64,000 nt of DNA, from assembly GCF_000526235.1 (NCBI RefSeq), contig NZ_JAFR01000006.1, forward strand, positions 186,001-250,000, written 5' to 3'. The notes under the pieces were generated by a model. The model was given only the letters and a program-made list of their open reading frames with translations. It had not been told where the DNA came from and did not search any database. Positions 1 through 10,425 of this stretch are shown here, piece after piece. How positions within the stretch are numbered: the stretch's first letter is position 1; every line of letters begins with the position of its first letter. The position numbers and the translations under genes were made by a program. This DNA is from Acholeplasma granularum ATCC 19168. GTDB lineage: Bacteria; Bacillota_I; Bacilli_A; Acholeplasmatales; Acholeplasmataceae.

Positions 1-1241
1 TTAGTTGCTTCAATATTTCCAGTATGACCAACCATATCAGGGTTTGCAAAGTTTAGGATCATTGTTTGATATTTATTTGTTCTTAGTTCTGCAATGACTT
101 TATCAGTTAGTTCATAAGCAGACATTTCAGGTTTCAAATCATATGTTGCAACCTTAGGTGATTCTGCTAAAATTCTAGTAGAATTTTTTAAAGGAACTTC
201 CTTACCGCCATCAAAGAAGAATGTAACGTGTGCGTATTTTTCAGTTTCTGCTGCTCTAATTTGGTTCAGACCGTTTTTCTCAATTACCTCACCATATAAA
301 TCATCAAATGTTTGTAGTTCAAATGCAAGTGGTCCTTTTACAGTTTCTTTATAGTGCATCATAGATACAAAGAAGATGTTTTTAGGTGCTTTAGAAACAT
401 TTAATAATGGTTTACCATCAGTGTATAAAGTTTTAGCTTCAGCTGGATTTGATAAAGCTGTTGCCATACGAATTGCTCTATCAGGTCTGAAGTTTGCAAA
501 AATAATGGCATCATTATTTTCAACTAAGCCTTTATCGTTTACAACAAACGGAATAATAAATTCATCTTGGATGCCATTTTTATAACTTGATTCAATACCA
601 TCAAGTGCACTGTTAAAGTGTGGACCATCGCCAAGTGTAATTGCATCATATGCAAGTTGGATACGGTCCCAGTTATTGTCTCTATCCATAGAATAATATC
701 TACCAGAAACTGTTGCCACATTAAATCCATAATCAACTAATGTTTTGACAAAACCATAAGCTGATTCTTGTGGGGTATCTCTACCATCAGTGAATACATG
801 TAAATATGTATTTTCTAAAATGTTTTGGGATTTTGAAAAATCATATAATGCTTTAAAATGCTCAACATGTGAGTGTACACCACCATCAGATACTAATCCC
901 ATAATATGTAATTTAGAATTATGTTTTTTTGCATATGCGACAGCATCTAAAAATGCTTGATTCTTAAAAAAAGAACCATCTTTAATCGCAACATTAATTC
1001 TTGATAATGATTGCCAAACAATACGACCAGCTCCTAAGTTTAAGTGGCCTACTTCACTATTACCCATTTGACCATCAGGTAAACCAACTGCTTCACCTGA
1101 TGTTACTAATGTGTTATTTGGATACTCTTTTAATAAATTATCTAAGTATGATGTATCAGCAAGTGTAACTGAGTTTGAGTCACTAGCCGGTGCTAATCCT
1201 AAACCATCCATGATGATAAGTGCTGCAAATTTTTCTTTCAT
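1..1241 (-). CDS. gpmI: 2,3-bisphosphoglycerate-independent phosphoglycerate mutase (3' end cut by the left window edge)
   Basis: Interconverts 3- and 2-phosphoglycerate in glycolysis, in the cytoplasm, using two Mn ions and a phosphoserine intermediate. Reading the minus strand from ATG at 1241, the protein begins MKEKFAALIIMDG; Asp12 and the Ser of GQMGNSEVGH (about residue 61) are the metal ligand and the nucleophile of the family. A further motif, VFTDGRDTP, follows. About 413 of the usual ~510 residues are inside the window, so the C-terminal part lies to the left. An ACGAGG ribosome binding site sits 9-10 nt before the start, and TATAAT (plus-strand 1271-1276) is a likely -10. It faces away from ribU and eno, the next glycolytic enzyme. 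Confidence 0.95.
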   Translation of the reverse strand, partial: MKEKFAALIIMDGLGLAPASDSNSVTLADTSYLDNLLKEYPNNTLVTSGEAVGLPDGQMGNSEVGHLNLGAGRIVWQSLSRINVAIKDGSFFKNQAFLDAVAYAKKHNSKLHIMGLVSDGGVHSHVEHFKALYDFSKSQNILENTYLHVFTDGRDTPQESAYGFVKTLVDYGFNVATVSGRYYSMDRDNNWDRIQLAYDAITLGDGPHFNSALDGIESSYKNGIQDEFIIPFVVNDKGLVENNDAIIFANFRPDRAIRMATALSNPAEAKTLYTDGKPLLNVSKAPKNIFFVSMMHYKETVKGPLAFELQTFDDLYGEVIEKNGLNQIRAAETEKYAHVTFFFDGGKEVPLKNSTRILAESPKVATYDLKPEMSAYELTDKVIAELRTNKYQTMILNFANPDMVGHTGNIEAT

Positions 1242-1418
1242 TTATATTTACCTCGTTTCTTTTCATAAATATTATACTATATTATAATTTTTGATTATAA
1301 TAATATTATTATGAAAGGGTATACATTTCTTAGTTTGGATTATAAAAGATATAAAGAAACAAAATAAGTCTTAAATAATCGATAAATTATGTAAAATATG
1401 GATTAATTATCATATCTT

Positions 1419-1447
1419 TTGAATTTATTTTATGTAAGTGCTAGAAT
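1419..1447 (+). promoter_or_regulatory. promoter of the FMN riboswitch-ribU transcript
   Basis: TTGAAT (1419-1424) and TAGAAT (1442-1447) are separated by exactly 17 nt. Transcription would begin near 1454, just before the riboswitch. Confidence 0.6.
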
Positions 1448-1466
1448 ATGGTTGCACAATTAAATC

Positions 1467-1582
1467 ATCTTCGGGGCGAGGTGTAATTCCTCACCGGCAG
1501 TTAAAGTCTGCGAGCAAATTCTACATTTGCAGGATCCTGTGTAATTCAGGTACCGACAGTATAGTCTGGATGAGAGAAGAAT
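1467..1582 (+). promoter_or_regulatory. FMN riboswitch (RFN element)
   Basis: The conserved RFN blocks are all visible in order: ATCTTCGGGGC at the start, the AATTCCTCACCGGC block, CTGCGAGC, a GGATCCTG..TTCAGGTACCGACAG block, and the closing TAGTCTGGATGAGAGAAGA. The closing GAAGA pairs with the opening ATCTTC. The aptamer is followed after about 25 nt by an intrinsic terminator and then ribU, so FMN binding should switch off synthesis of the riboflavin importer by early termination. This is a typical RFN arrangement. Confidence 0.96.
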
Positions 1583-1607
1583 AAGTAATCTTTTTTTAAC
1601 TTTTTTT

Positions 1608-1640
1608 AGTTACCCGATTTTGTTTTTTTGGGTAACTTTT
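1608..1640 (+). terminator. riboswitch-controlled intrinsic terminator
   Basis: AGTTACCC (1608-1615) pairs with GGGTAACT (1630-1637), followed by a T run. It lies between the RFN aptamer and ribU, as expected for the expression platform. Confidence 0.85.
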
Positions 1641-1663
1641 TATATTTAAAGGAGAATATTTAT

Positions 1664-2395
1664 ATGGATCAAATTGTTCAGTTTTTAAAGAGTAATATGA
1701 AAGTTATAGAAGCAAGTTTAATGATAACATTTATTATTGCTTTAGTAATTCTATTTATTTTTGCATGGCGCACAGAAGAAAATATTGAAAGTAAACCTAA
1801 AAAAATTAAGAAAATGGTTACAATCTCTTTATTGTCAGCATTATCTGTTGTATTATACTATTTTATTAAGTTTCCAATTCAATTAATCTTACCCTTTATT
1901 CCTGGTTTTTTAGATATTCATTTTTCTGCGGTACCAATTTATATAGGTGGTTATTTATTTGGACCAATTAGTGGAAGTATTATTGCAATTATAAGGTTTT
2001 TAGTTAAATTACCGGGATCAACAACACTAGGTACAGGTGAATTATCAGATCTTTTAATTGGACTTGCTACAGTTTTGGTTTCATCGATAATGTATCATAG
2101 AAACAAAACTAAGAAAACCGCTTTAAAATCTTCTATAGCAATTGTAGTTGTATGGTTGATTACTTCAGTATTATCGAACTGGCTATTTATATTACCTTTT
2201 TATATGAATTTATACGATTTTAATTCGGTGTTAGGTATGCTTAAAGTTATTCCTGGCGTAAACGAAAATAATTATATGTTACTCTACATTTTATATGCAG
2301 TTATACCGTTTAATCTTATATTATCAAGCTTAGTAAGTGGAATAACCTTTGTTTTATATAAGAGATTATCAATAACATATAAAAACATTACATAA
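1664..2395 (+). CDS. ribU: riboflavin ECF transporter substrate-binding subunit RibU
   Basis: The S component of an energy-coupling factor importer; it binds riboflavin in the membrane and docks on the shared EcfAAT module, which is encoded elsewhere. About six hydrophobic segments are present, with the family-typical stretch KLPGSTTLGTGELSDLLIG around the third. The FMN riboswitch directly upstream supports the substrate. The start is ATG 1664, preceded by GGAGAA; the longer reading from TTG 1628 would begin inside the terminator stem. The protein (243 residues) carries an extra N-terminal membrane helix of about 25 residues before a basic linker (KPKKIKKM), which precedes the usual start of the S-component fold. 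Confidence 0.92.
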   Translation: MDQIVQFLKSNMKVIEASLMITFIIALVILFIFAWRTEENIESKPKKIKKMVTISLLSALSVVLYYFIKFPIQLILPFIPGFLDIHFSAVPIYIGGYLFGPISGSIIAIIRFLVKLPGSTTLGTGELSDLLIGLATVLVSSIMYHRNKTKKTALKSSIAIVVVWLITSVLSNWLFILPFYMNLYDFNSVLGMLKVIPGVNENNYMLLYILYAVIPFNLILSSLVSGITFVLYKRLSITYKNIT

Positions 2396-2441
2396 TTTTA
2401 CAAGAATTTAAAATAAGTATGCGTTTTCATTTTGACTATAC

Positions 2442-2470
2442 TTTATAATTAAAATGAATTAATGTATAAT
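2442..2470 (+). promoter_or_regulatory. probable eno promoter
   Basis: TTTATA (2442-2447) and TATAAT (2465-2470) are 17 nt apart, 57 nt before eno. A nearby TTGACT (2432-2437) has no well-spaced -10. Confidence 0.45.
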
Positions 2471-2523
2471 ACAAAGGTAAAGACAACTATTTAAAATTAA
2501 AAAATTATTATAAGGAGAATTAA

Positions 2524-3822
<1,299 letters not shown>

Positions 3823-3844
3823 ATTTTAATATCATAAAAAATGA

Positions 3845-3875
3845 GCCATCAACTTTTTGTTGATGGCTATTTTAT
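3845..3875 (+). terminator. eno terminator
   Basis: GCCATCAAC and GTTGATGGC form a 9-bp stem with a T5 loop, followed by TATTTTATT. Confidence 0.9.
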
Positions 3876-4001
3876 TCTATTTAAAGGGTAATGATAATCA
3901 TTTAATAAAAAATTATAGTATAATGTACACATATCCTATCTAGATTTTTTATATTGATATATTTAATTTAAGTATAATTTAATTTATGGAAGAGGTCTTT
4001 T

Positions 4002-5624
4002 ATGCAGTTAAAAAATATGCATGTAAAAAAAGAGAACATTAAACGAATTTATTTTAAAATAGCTCTAAATATTTTGATAATTATCCTAATTGGTGTGATT
4101 GTTTATATGACGGGTGGAGTAAGAAATTCATTTACACATTTAATGTATATTCCAATAATCTTAGCATCAGCAACATTAAATATGTATTTAACAATTGGAA
4201 TATCTGTTTTTGCTGGTTTAATTTTGGGACCATTTATGCCACAAGATACGTTTGCTAATATATCACAAGAAATTACTGGATGGTTATTTAGGCTAACGAT
4301 GTTCATAATTATTGGTGCTGTTGCCTCGTTCCTAAATTTAAGAATCAAAAATCTGCAAAGAGTTGAAATAGAAAGATCATTTAAAAATAGCTTAACAAAG
4401 TATCCTAATTTAAATAAAATGAAATTTGATTTAGATTACTTTATTAAAAATGACATACCATTTTATCTACTAGCTTTTAGAATTGAAAATATTAATACAA
4501 TTAAGCAAAACATTAATTATGATATAGGTACTAAAATTTTAATTAAAATACTTAAGGAACTTGATTCAATATCTAATGGGTCAGTTTATTCAGTTAACTC
4601 TAGTGAAGTTTCAATGATTTTAGTAGATATATCATATGAAGAAGCACTTAAAATCGGAAATGAATTTTTAAAGTCATCAACAAAACTATTCGATATAGAC
4701 GAATTTAAACTAGGTCTATTAATTAGTGGAAGCATTTTAAGTTATCCTAAAAACTTTAATGATAGTTTGGATGCTATTAAGAAAAGTGCTATCATTTTAG
4801 ATAATGCTAAAAATGACTTTGTATTGTACGAATATAATGAAACAATGCTTACAAAAGGAAAAATTCAGGCAGAACTTGTTCCGGATATATTAGAAGCAAT
4901 AAAAAATGATGAATTCTTCCTTCAATTTCAGCCTAAAGTTTGTTTGAAGAATGAACCAAATTATGGTGTTGAAGCGTTATTGAGGTGGCACCATCCAACC
5001 AAGGGTTTAATTAGTCCAAGTGTATTTATACCTGTTGCAGAAGAAACTGGACTAATTACTGAAATAACTAAAATTGTAATTAAAAAAGTTATTGAGCAAA
5101 AACAAATCTGGAAGAAAAATGGTCTAAATATTGTTACATCAATTAACCTTTCACCTAAAGATTTTAATAGTAAAGAGTTTATTAATTATTTAATTGATAT
5201 ACTAAGTGATAAAGATATTGATATATCACTTATTGAACTTGAAATTACAGAAAGAGCAGTATTAGAACAAACAGAAATGCTTATTCCATTATTTGATTAT
5301 ATTAGGGGTAAAGGCATTAAAATATCTATTGATGATTTTGGCACAGGATATAATTCACTTATCCACTTAGTTAAAATACCTATGGATTATTTAAAAATTG
5401 ATAAATCTTTTATTGATTATATATTAGAAGAAAAATATTTTGTTATGATTAAACATTTAATTAATGTAGCACATAATATCGGTGTTAAGGTTATAGCAGA
5501 AGGTGTTGAAACTAAAGAGCAGTATGATATATTAAAGCAATTTGGTTGTGATTTTATTCAAGGATACTATTTATCCAAACCATTAAGTCCTAATCAAGTA
5601 GAAGCATTCTATAATGGAATGTAA
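4002..5624 (+). CDS. membrane-anchored EAL-domain cyclic di-GMP phosphodiesterase with a degenerate GGDEF domain
   Basis: Residues about 15-112 hold four hydrophobic helices; about 120-270 resemble a GGDEF fold without the GGDEF signature (VNSSEVSMIL at its place), so no cyclase activity is expected. The C-terminal domain (about 300-535) keeps every EAL catalytic motif: EALLRW at 324-329, NLSP 383-386, EITE near 414-417, DDFGTGY 444-450, KIDKSF 465-470, AEGVET 499-504 and QGYYLSKP 520-527. By family knowledge this should hydrolyse c-di-GMP to pGpG. The start is preceded by AGAGGT. It is monocistronic with a terminator behind it. The signal sensed by the membrane part is unknown. Confidence 0.88.
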   Translation: MQLKNMHVKKENIKRIYFKIALNILIIILIGVIVYMTGGVRNSFTHLMYIPIILASATLNMYLTIGISVFAGLILGPFMPQDTFANISQEITGWLFRLTMFIIIGAVASFLNLRIKNLQRVEIERSFKNSLTKYPNLNKMKFDLDYFIKNDIPFYLLAFRIENINTIKQNINYDIGTKILIKILKELDSISNGSVYSVNSSEVSMILVDISYEEALKIGNEFLKSSTKLFDIDEFKLGLLISGSILSYPKNFNDSLDAIKKSAIILDNAKNDFVLYEYNETMLTKGKIQAELVPDILEAIKNDEFFLQFQPKVCLKNEPNYGVEALLRWHHPTKGLISPSVFIPVAEETGLITEITKIVIKKVIEQKQIWKKNGLNIVTSINLSPKDFNSKEFINYLIDILSDKDIDISLIELEITERAVLEQTEMLIPLFDYIRGKGIKISIDDFGTGYNSLIHLVKIPMDYLKIDKSFIDYILEEKYFVMIKHLINVAHNIGVKVIAEGVETKEQYDILKQFGCDFIQGYYLSKPLSPNQVEAFYNGM

Positions 5625-5652
5625 AATTACTTAATAAACTTGAATTATTAAA

Positions 5653-5685
5653 TAAGAGTGCTAGTCATTGCACTCTTATTTTTAT
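5653..5685 (+). terminator. terminator of the EAL-domain gene
   Basis: TAAGAGTGC (5653-5661) pairs with GCACTCTTA (5670-5678), followed by TTTTTAT. Confidence 0.9.
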
Positions 5686-5703
5686 AGTAGACATACCATA
5701 GCA

Positions 5704-5712
5704 TGATATAAT
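5704..5712 (+). promoter_or_regulatory. extended -10 promoter of mgsA
   Basis: TGATATAAT, a TGN-extended -10, stands 43 nt before the mgsA start. No good -35 is seen. Confidence 0.55.
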
Positions 5713-5755
5713 AAATAATAGAAAGTTAATTAATTTTTAATAACGAGGTATGATT

Positions 5756-6124
5756 ATGAAAATAGCACTCATAGCGCATGATAAAAAAAAGGATTTAATG
5801 ATAGAGTTTTGTAAGGAACATGAAGGCTTTTTAAAACTACACACACTCTATGCTACAGGTACTACTGGTCGCAGAATTATGGAAAATACAGGACTAAAAG
5901 TTAATCTAAAAAAATCAGGACCACTCGGTGGTGATCAAGAAGTTGGTTCGATGATTGCAAACGGTAAGTTAGATATGGTTTTATTTTTTAGAGATCCACT
6001 TACTGCACAACCTCATGAACCAGACGTTTCAGCACTATTAAGACTTTGTGATGTATATGAAATCCCACTTGCAACGAATATGAAAGCAGCTGATCTATTT
6101 ATTAAACATTTAAAAGGATTATAA
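5756..6124 (+). CDS. mgsA: methylglyoxal synthase
   Basis: Converts dihydroxyacetone phosphate to methylglyoxal and phosphate, a bypass that frees phosphate when glycolysis is overloaded. The family motifs TGTTGRR (35-40), [11 protein letters not shown] with catalytic Asp60, and QPHEPD with His87 are all present; the 122-residue length is close to the family's compact size. ATG 5756 is chosen over ATG 5750 because GAGG (5745-5748) is 7 nt from the former and only 1 nt from the latter. It is followed after 4 nt by a membrane protein of unknown function, so the two are likely co-transcribed. Confidence 0.93.
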   Translation: MKIALIAHDKKKDLMIEFCKEHEGFLKLHTLYATGTTGRRIMENTGLKVNLKKSGPLGGDQEVGSMIANGKLDMVLFFRDPLTAQPHEPDVSALLRLCDVYEIPLATNMKAADLFIKHLKGL

Positions 6125-6128
6125 AATT

Positions 6129-6764
6129 ATGAAGCAAGAATTTACACCTAAAGAAAAACAAAAAATGGAGCATCAACGGCGTAAAAAAAGAAACGTAAAA
6201 GACTTTATTAATAAAGATTATATTGATGATAATGGCAACGCAGTCGTAGATGTAGTAATAAACGATAGAAGTCAACTTTTTTCACCATACTCAAATAAAA
6301 TGCTTTTAAAAAATGAAATATTTACATATCTAGATACAATTGCAGATCCGATTCCCAATATATATCCACTTGTTATAAACTTCATTGTAAGAGATTTAAG
6401 CACAATAAACCAAGAATACGTTAAGGAAGCATTAAAACGTTATTATTGGTTTAGCTATAAAGCTATGGAAAAAAAGTTAACAAGAGACTTTATATTCATT
6501 TTTCTTTATTTCATTATAGGATTTCTTTTAATCATGGGTTTTAACATAATTGACTTTAACATGTTAGGTATACATCAAACATGGCAAAACGTAATTGAAA
6601 GTTTTGTAACAATATTGGTTTGGGTAATTATTTGGGAAGCCATATCTCAACTGATTGTAGGTCGTAAAGAAAAAGTAGATGAAATGCTAAATGAAAAACA
6701 AATGGCACTTGCAGAAATAAAGTTTTATGAATCACTTGATGCAGCTGATGCTGAAATACATTAA
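6129..6764 (+). CDS. membrane protein of unknown function
   Basis: Not recognised. The 211-residue protein has a very basic N-terminus (KQKMEHQRRKKRNVKDFINKD), a soluble region to about residue 115, and two predicted membrane helices (about 122-142 and 158-178) ending in an acidic helical tail. Both ends therefore probably face the cytoplasm. It lies 4 nt after mgsA and 47 nt before the rnr start, reading the same way. No catalytic motif is visible. Confidence 0.75.
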   Translation: MKQEFTPKEKQKMEHQRRKKRNVKDFINKDYIDDNGNAVVDVVINDRSQLFSPYSNKMLLKNEIFTYLDTIADPIPNIYPLVINFIVRDLSTINQEYVKEALKRYYWFSYKAMEKKLTRDFIFIFLYFIIGFLLIMGFNIIDFNMLGIHQTWQNVIESFVTILVWVIIWEAISQLIVGRKEKVDEMLNEKQMALAEIKFYESLDAADAEIH

Positions 6765-6811
6765 TTAATTTATATGATAAAATTAAGATATAAGAAACGA
6801 GGTATGTAAAC

Positions 6812-8941
6812 TTGAATAAAGATTTTATGAAATGGTACTATGACCAAAGAAGTCCGTACATAACCTCTCAGATGATTAAAGAAGTTTATAAGGAGCAATC
6901 AGATAAAATCCTTTTAGAGGTGGCTCCTTTTTTTGATATGGATAGTAATGATAATTTAACACTTAAAAAAGATTATGCTATTGGAAAACTAACTATAAAA
7001 AGAACTATCGCATTTTTAATTGTTTCAGAGACCACTAAAGATATTCCAATAGATTTATATGAACTAAACGGGGCAATGGAAGGCGACATTGTATTAGTTA
7101 AGAAATATTTTGACCCGTTTGTAGTAGAAATCATTGAAAGCAAATTAAAAAAAATAATTGCTGATGTAAAAATTACAAAAGATAAAAAAATGCGTTTTGA
7201 TGCAGTTGCAGCAGACAATAAACTTATCGTTGTTGAAAATATACCGGATTATTTAGTCGATGGACATGTTATATTACTGAATGTAATTGAGGTAACTAGA
7301 ACCAAAATAATTACTAATTTCGTACAAGTTATTGGACATAAAAATGATCCTGATATGGAGATAGTTAAAATAGTATATGACTATGAGTGGCCACTTACAT
7401 TTAGTAAAGAAGCACTAGATGAACTACATCATATCAGAGTTGATAAAGCATACGAAAGTAAAACTAGAAAAGACATAACAGATAAATTTATAGTAACAAT
7501 TGATGGTATAGATGCTAAAGATTTAGATGATGCAATTTCAATTGAAAAATTAGATAGTGGTAACTATAAATTAGGAGTTCATATTGCAGATGTTTCATAC
7601 TTTGTTAAAGATGGAGGGTTCTTAGATAAAGATGCATATCAAAGAGCAACTTCTGTATATTTAGCCGACAGAGTAATACCAATGATACCACATGGCTTAA
7701 GTAATGATTTATGTAGTTTAAATCCTCATGAAGATAAATATACAATTACTTGTGAAATGGAACTTAATCAAGACATTGATGTTGTTTCATATAATATATA
7801 TGCGAGTATAATAGAATCAAAAAGACGGTTAACATACGATGAAGTCAATTCACTTTTTAAAGAAAATCAGTCAACAGGCTTAAAAAAACTAGATGATATG
7901 TTATATTTAATGAATGAAATATCTCAAAAATTAAAAATGATTCGAAGCCAAAGAGGTGCAATTGACTTTGAATCAAGTGAACTCAAATTTAAGCTTGATA
8001 TGGATGGAAATGTATTAGATATCGAAGAGCGAAAAACAGATGCTGCTGAAGAGTTAATTGAATCATTTATGATTTTAGCCAATGAAACGGTTGCTAAACA
8101 TTTTCATAGTAATCATTTACCTGGAATATATAGAGTTCATGAAAAACCAACCATTGAAAAATTAGAAATTGCACTTGAAACAACTTCAAAAATGGGATTT
8201 AAGTCAGACGCTAAATCTAAATCAACAGCACAAACACTTCAAAAATTAACAAAAAAAGTATCAGGAACTGAATATGAATACATTATAAATATGATACTAC
8301 TAAGAAGTATGCAAAAAGCTAAATATTCTGAAAAGCCTATTGGACATTTTGGTTTGGCTAGTCCATATTATTCACATTTTACATCACCAATTAGAAGATA
8401 TCCAGATCTTCTACTACATCGAATGATAAGAGATTTAATATTAAATCATCCATCTGATGAAGAGTTTATAAAAATTAAGAATCACTATGAAAATATATTA
8501 CCAAGTTATAGCGAACATACCTCATCAAATGAGCGAATAGCCATAAACATGGAACGTGATGTAAACAAACTAAAAAGCAGACAATACATGCAAAACTTTA
8601 TAAATAAAAGTTTTGAAGGACAAATTGTTTCAATGATGCCAAGTGGTTTCTTTGTTAAACTAACAAATGGTATTGAAGGGTTTGTAAATGTAAGAAACAT
8701 TAACCAATATTTAATTTATGATGAGCAGCAATTACTCTTTTATACAGATCATGGAAATAGATACCGTCTTGGTGATATGATCAAGGTAAAACTCATTAAA
8801 GTTGATGAAATTGATAATAACATTGATTTTACAATCGATCAAAAAAATAAAGCAGTTAAACATGAGTTTAAAAAAGTAACTAAAAAGCCAAGTTATTCAG
8901 CCAAACCTAAAAAAGTTCATCGTAAAAAAGTTAAAAGATAA
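6812..8941 (+). CDS. rnr: ribonuclease R
   Basis: A 3'-5' exoribonuclease of the RNase II family that degrades structured RNA and works with SmpB/tmRNA. N-terminal cold-shock-type domains occupy about 1-200, the catalytic RNB domain begins with TIDGIDAKDLDDAI (Asp231, 234, 237, 239 and 240 region), GVHIADVSYFV and the PIRRYPDLLLHR motif follow, and an S1 domain (IVSMMPSGFFVKLTNGIEGFV) precedes a lysine-rich tail. Translation starts at TTG 6812: GAGG (6799-6802) is 9 nt upstream and no in-frame ATG is better placed. smpB follows immediately, the common rnr-smpB pair. Confidence 0.95.
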   Translation: MNKDFMKWYYDQRSPYITSQMIKEVYKEQSDKILLEVAPFFDMDSNDNLTLKKDYAIGKLTIKRTIAFLIVSETTKDIPIDLYELNGAMEGDIVLVKKYFDPFVVEIIESKLKKIIADVKITKDKKMRFDAVAADNKLIVVENIPDYLVDGHVILLNVIEVTRTKIITNFVQVIGHKNDPDMEIVKIVYDYEWPLTFSKEALDELHHIRVDKAYESKTRKDITDKFIVTIDGIDAKDLDDAISIEKLDSGNYKLGVHIADVSYFVKDGGFLDKDAYQRATSVYLADRVIPMIPHGLSNDLCSLNPHEDKYTITCEMELNQDIDVVSYNIYASIIESKRRLTYDEVNSLFKENQSTGLKKLDDMLYLMNEISQKLKMIRSQRGAIDFESSELKFKLDMDGNVLDIEERKTDAAEELIESFMILANETVAKHFHSNHLPGIYRVHEKPTIEKLEIALETTSKMGFKSDAKSKSTAQTLQKLTKKVSGTEYEYIINMILLRSMQKAKYSEKPIGHFGLASPYYSHFTSPIRRYPDLLLHRMIRDLILNHPSDEEFIKIKNHYENILPSYSEHTSSNERIAINMERDVNKLKSRQYMQNFINKSFEGQIVSMMPSGFFVKLTNGIEGFVNVRNINQYLIYDEQQLLFYTDHGNRYRLGDMIKVKLIKVDEIDNNIDFTIDQKNKAVKHEFKKVTKKPSYSAKPKKVHRKKVKR

Positions 8942-8989
8942 ATAGTAAAACATGATTAATTATTAATCATATTTATAAGGAAAGATTAA

Positions 8990-9439
8990 ATGAAAATAAT
9001 TACCCAAAACAAAAAAGCACATTATGAATACTTTATTGAACAAAAATTTGTTGCAGGGATAAAACTTCAAGGTAGTGAAGTTAAAAGTATTCGTGCAGGA
9101 AAATGTTCTATTGATGAAGCACATATAACCTTTAAGAACAATGAGGTATATATATTAAACATGCATATTGCAAAGTTTGATGCATCATCAATTTTTAACC
9201 ATGAAGAAACTAGAACAAGAAAACTTCTACTTAATCGCTCTGAGATAAATAAGTTAATGGGTGCCAAAGATAGAGATGGTATGACAATTATTCCTTTAAG
9301 TGTTGAACTGCATGAAGGTTTAATAAAACTAACAATTGCACTAGCTAAAGGTAAAAAATTATACGATAAACGTCAAACAATTAAAGAAAGAGATTTAAAT
9401 AGGGAACAACGTCAGGCATTTAAGGAAAATAATAGATGA
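8990..9439 (+). CDS. smpB: SsrA (tmRNA)-binding protein SmpB
   Basis: Binds tmRNA and brings it to stalled ribosomes for trans-translation. The 149-residue protein has the OB-fold signature GIKLQGSEVKSIR, the NMHIAKFD segment, and the C-terminal basic tail KGKKLYDKRQTIKERDLNRE, which enters the mRNA channel. AAGGAAAG lies before the ATG. It follows rnr by 48 nt and its stop overlaps the next start (ATGA), so it is part of the same operon. The tmRNA gene itself is not in the window. Confidence 0.97.
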   Translation: MKIITQNKKAHYEYFIEQKFVAGIKLQGSEVKSIRAGKCSIDEAHITFKNNEVYILNMHIAKFDASSIFNHEETRTRKLLLNRSEINKLMGAKDRDGMTIIPLSVELHEGLIKLTIALAKGKKLYDKRQTIKERDLNREQRQAFKENNR

Positions 9440-10425
9440 GTAAAGATAAGTTAAAAGTGGGTTTAATGTTAGGTGGAGGAGGTGCTAAAGGAGCCTACCA
9501 ATTAGGTGTCATCAAAGCACTAGAAGAAGCCAAACTCTTAAAACATATAAATAGCATATCAGGTGTTTCAATAGGTGCTATAAACACTCTTTTACTTATG
9601 AGTAATAAAAAATATCAGGAAATGTCAAAAATTTGGGAAATACTTGATAATGAAAATGTTTTTGGAACAAGGGTTAATCAAATATTTAAAAAAAATAGAC
9701 TCTATGATTTTAATTCTGTTGCACAAAATTTAGTAAAACATGTAAATCTTAAAGATATAAAAAAATCAAAATATAACGGATATGCCACAGCAGCTTTAAT
9801 TTATGATAAAGAATCACTTATACATCAAATAAAAACTGATACTATGAAAAAGCATGTTTTTCATTTAAATAAGTTTGAAGATCCATATTTAGCAGCGATG
9901 GCATCCTCATCGATACCTGTTGTATTTGGTCCTACTAAAATAAATGGAAAAAATTATGTTGATGGTGGTGTTATTGATAACTATCCAATTCAACCATTAA
10001 TTGATGATGGATGTAACTTGATATTTACTGTTGCACTTGATGACTGGTTTAATCCACATTTATACAATGATAAAGATATAAATATTATTAACTTTACATC
10101 AACCAGTGCTTTTGAAAAAAGTAGAATTAAAGATATACTTGATATTATGAAATTTAATGATTCATTTAAAATGGAAAAAGAAGAATTAGGTTATCAGGTT
10201 GGTCAATTAATCATTGAAAAGATGAAAAATAATCGATACATTAAAAGAAAATTTGGATTTACATATCTTAAGAAAAAATCTGGATTTAGAGTTTTAGAAC
10301 CAGATAAAACAGATGAAATGTATATCACAATATTAAAAAAAGAAAAGAAGCTTAGTATCAAAAGATTGATGAATAAATTAAAAATAGAGAGAAAAATGAA
10401 AAAAGGAAGTCAAAAAGATGAATGA
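9436..10425 (+). CDS. patatin-like phospholipase
   Basis: A predicted acyl hydrolase acting on membrane lipids. The Ser-Asp dyad and oxyanion hole are complete: GGGGAKGAY near residue 13 (oxyanion hole), GVSIG near residue 43 (nucleophile elbow), and DGGVIDN near residue 175 (catalytic Asp). No signal peptide or membrane helix is seen, so it is cytoplasmic or peripheral, and the C-terminus is very basic (RKMKKGSQKDE), which may aid membrane contact. The start overlaps the smpB stop by 4 nt and the end overlaps the PAP2 gene by 8 nt. The natural substrate is not shown by the sequence. Confidence 0.9.
   Translation: MSKDKLKVGLMLGGGGAKGAYQLGVIKALEEAKLLKHINSISGVSIGAINTLLLMSNKKYQEMSKIWEILDNENVFGTRVNQIFKKNRLYDFNSVAQNLVKHVNLKDIKKSKYNGYATAALIYDKESLIHQIKTDTMKKHVFHLNKFEDPYLAAMASSSIPVVFGPTKINGKNYVDGGVIDNYPIQPLIDDGCNLIFTVALDDWFNPHLYNDKDINIINFTSTSAFEKSRIKDILDIMKFNDSFKMEKEELGYQVGQLIIEKMKNNRYIKRKFGFTYLKKKSGFRVLEPDKTDEMYITILKKEKKLSIKRLMNKLKIERKMKKGSQKDE

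Noticed and set aside
376-736. Open frames on both strands within the first kilobase
   Set aside because: They lie inside the intact gpmI reading frame and resemble no protein.
1628-1663. Longer RibU start at TTG 1628
   Set aside because: It begins in the terminator stem of the riboswitch; ATG 1664 has GGAGAA at a good distance.
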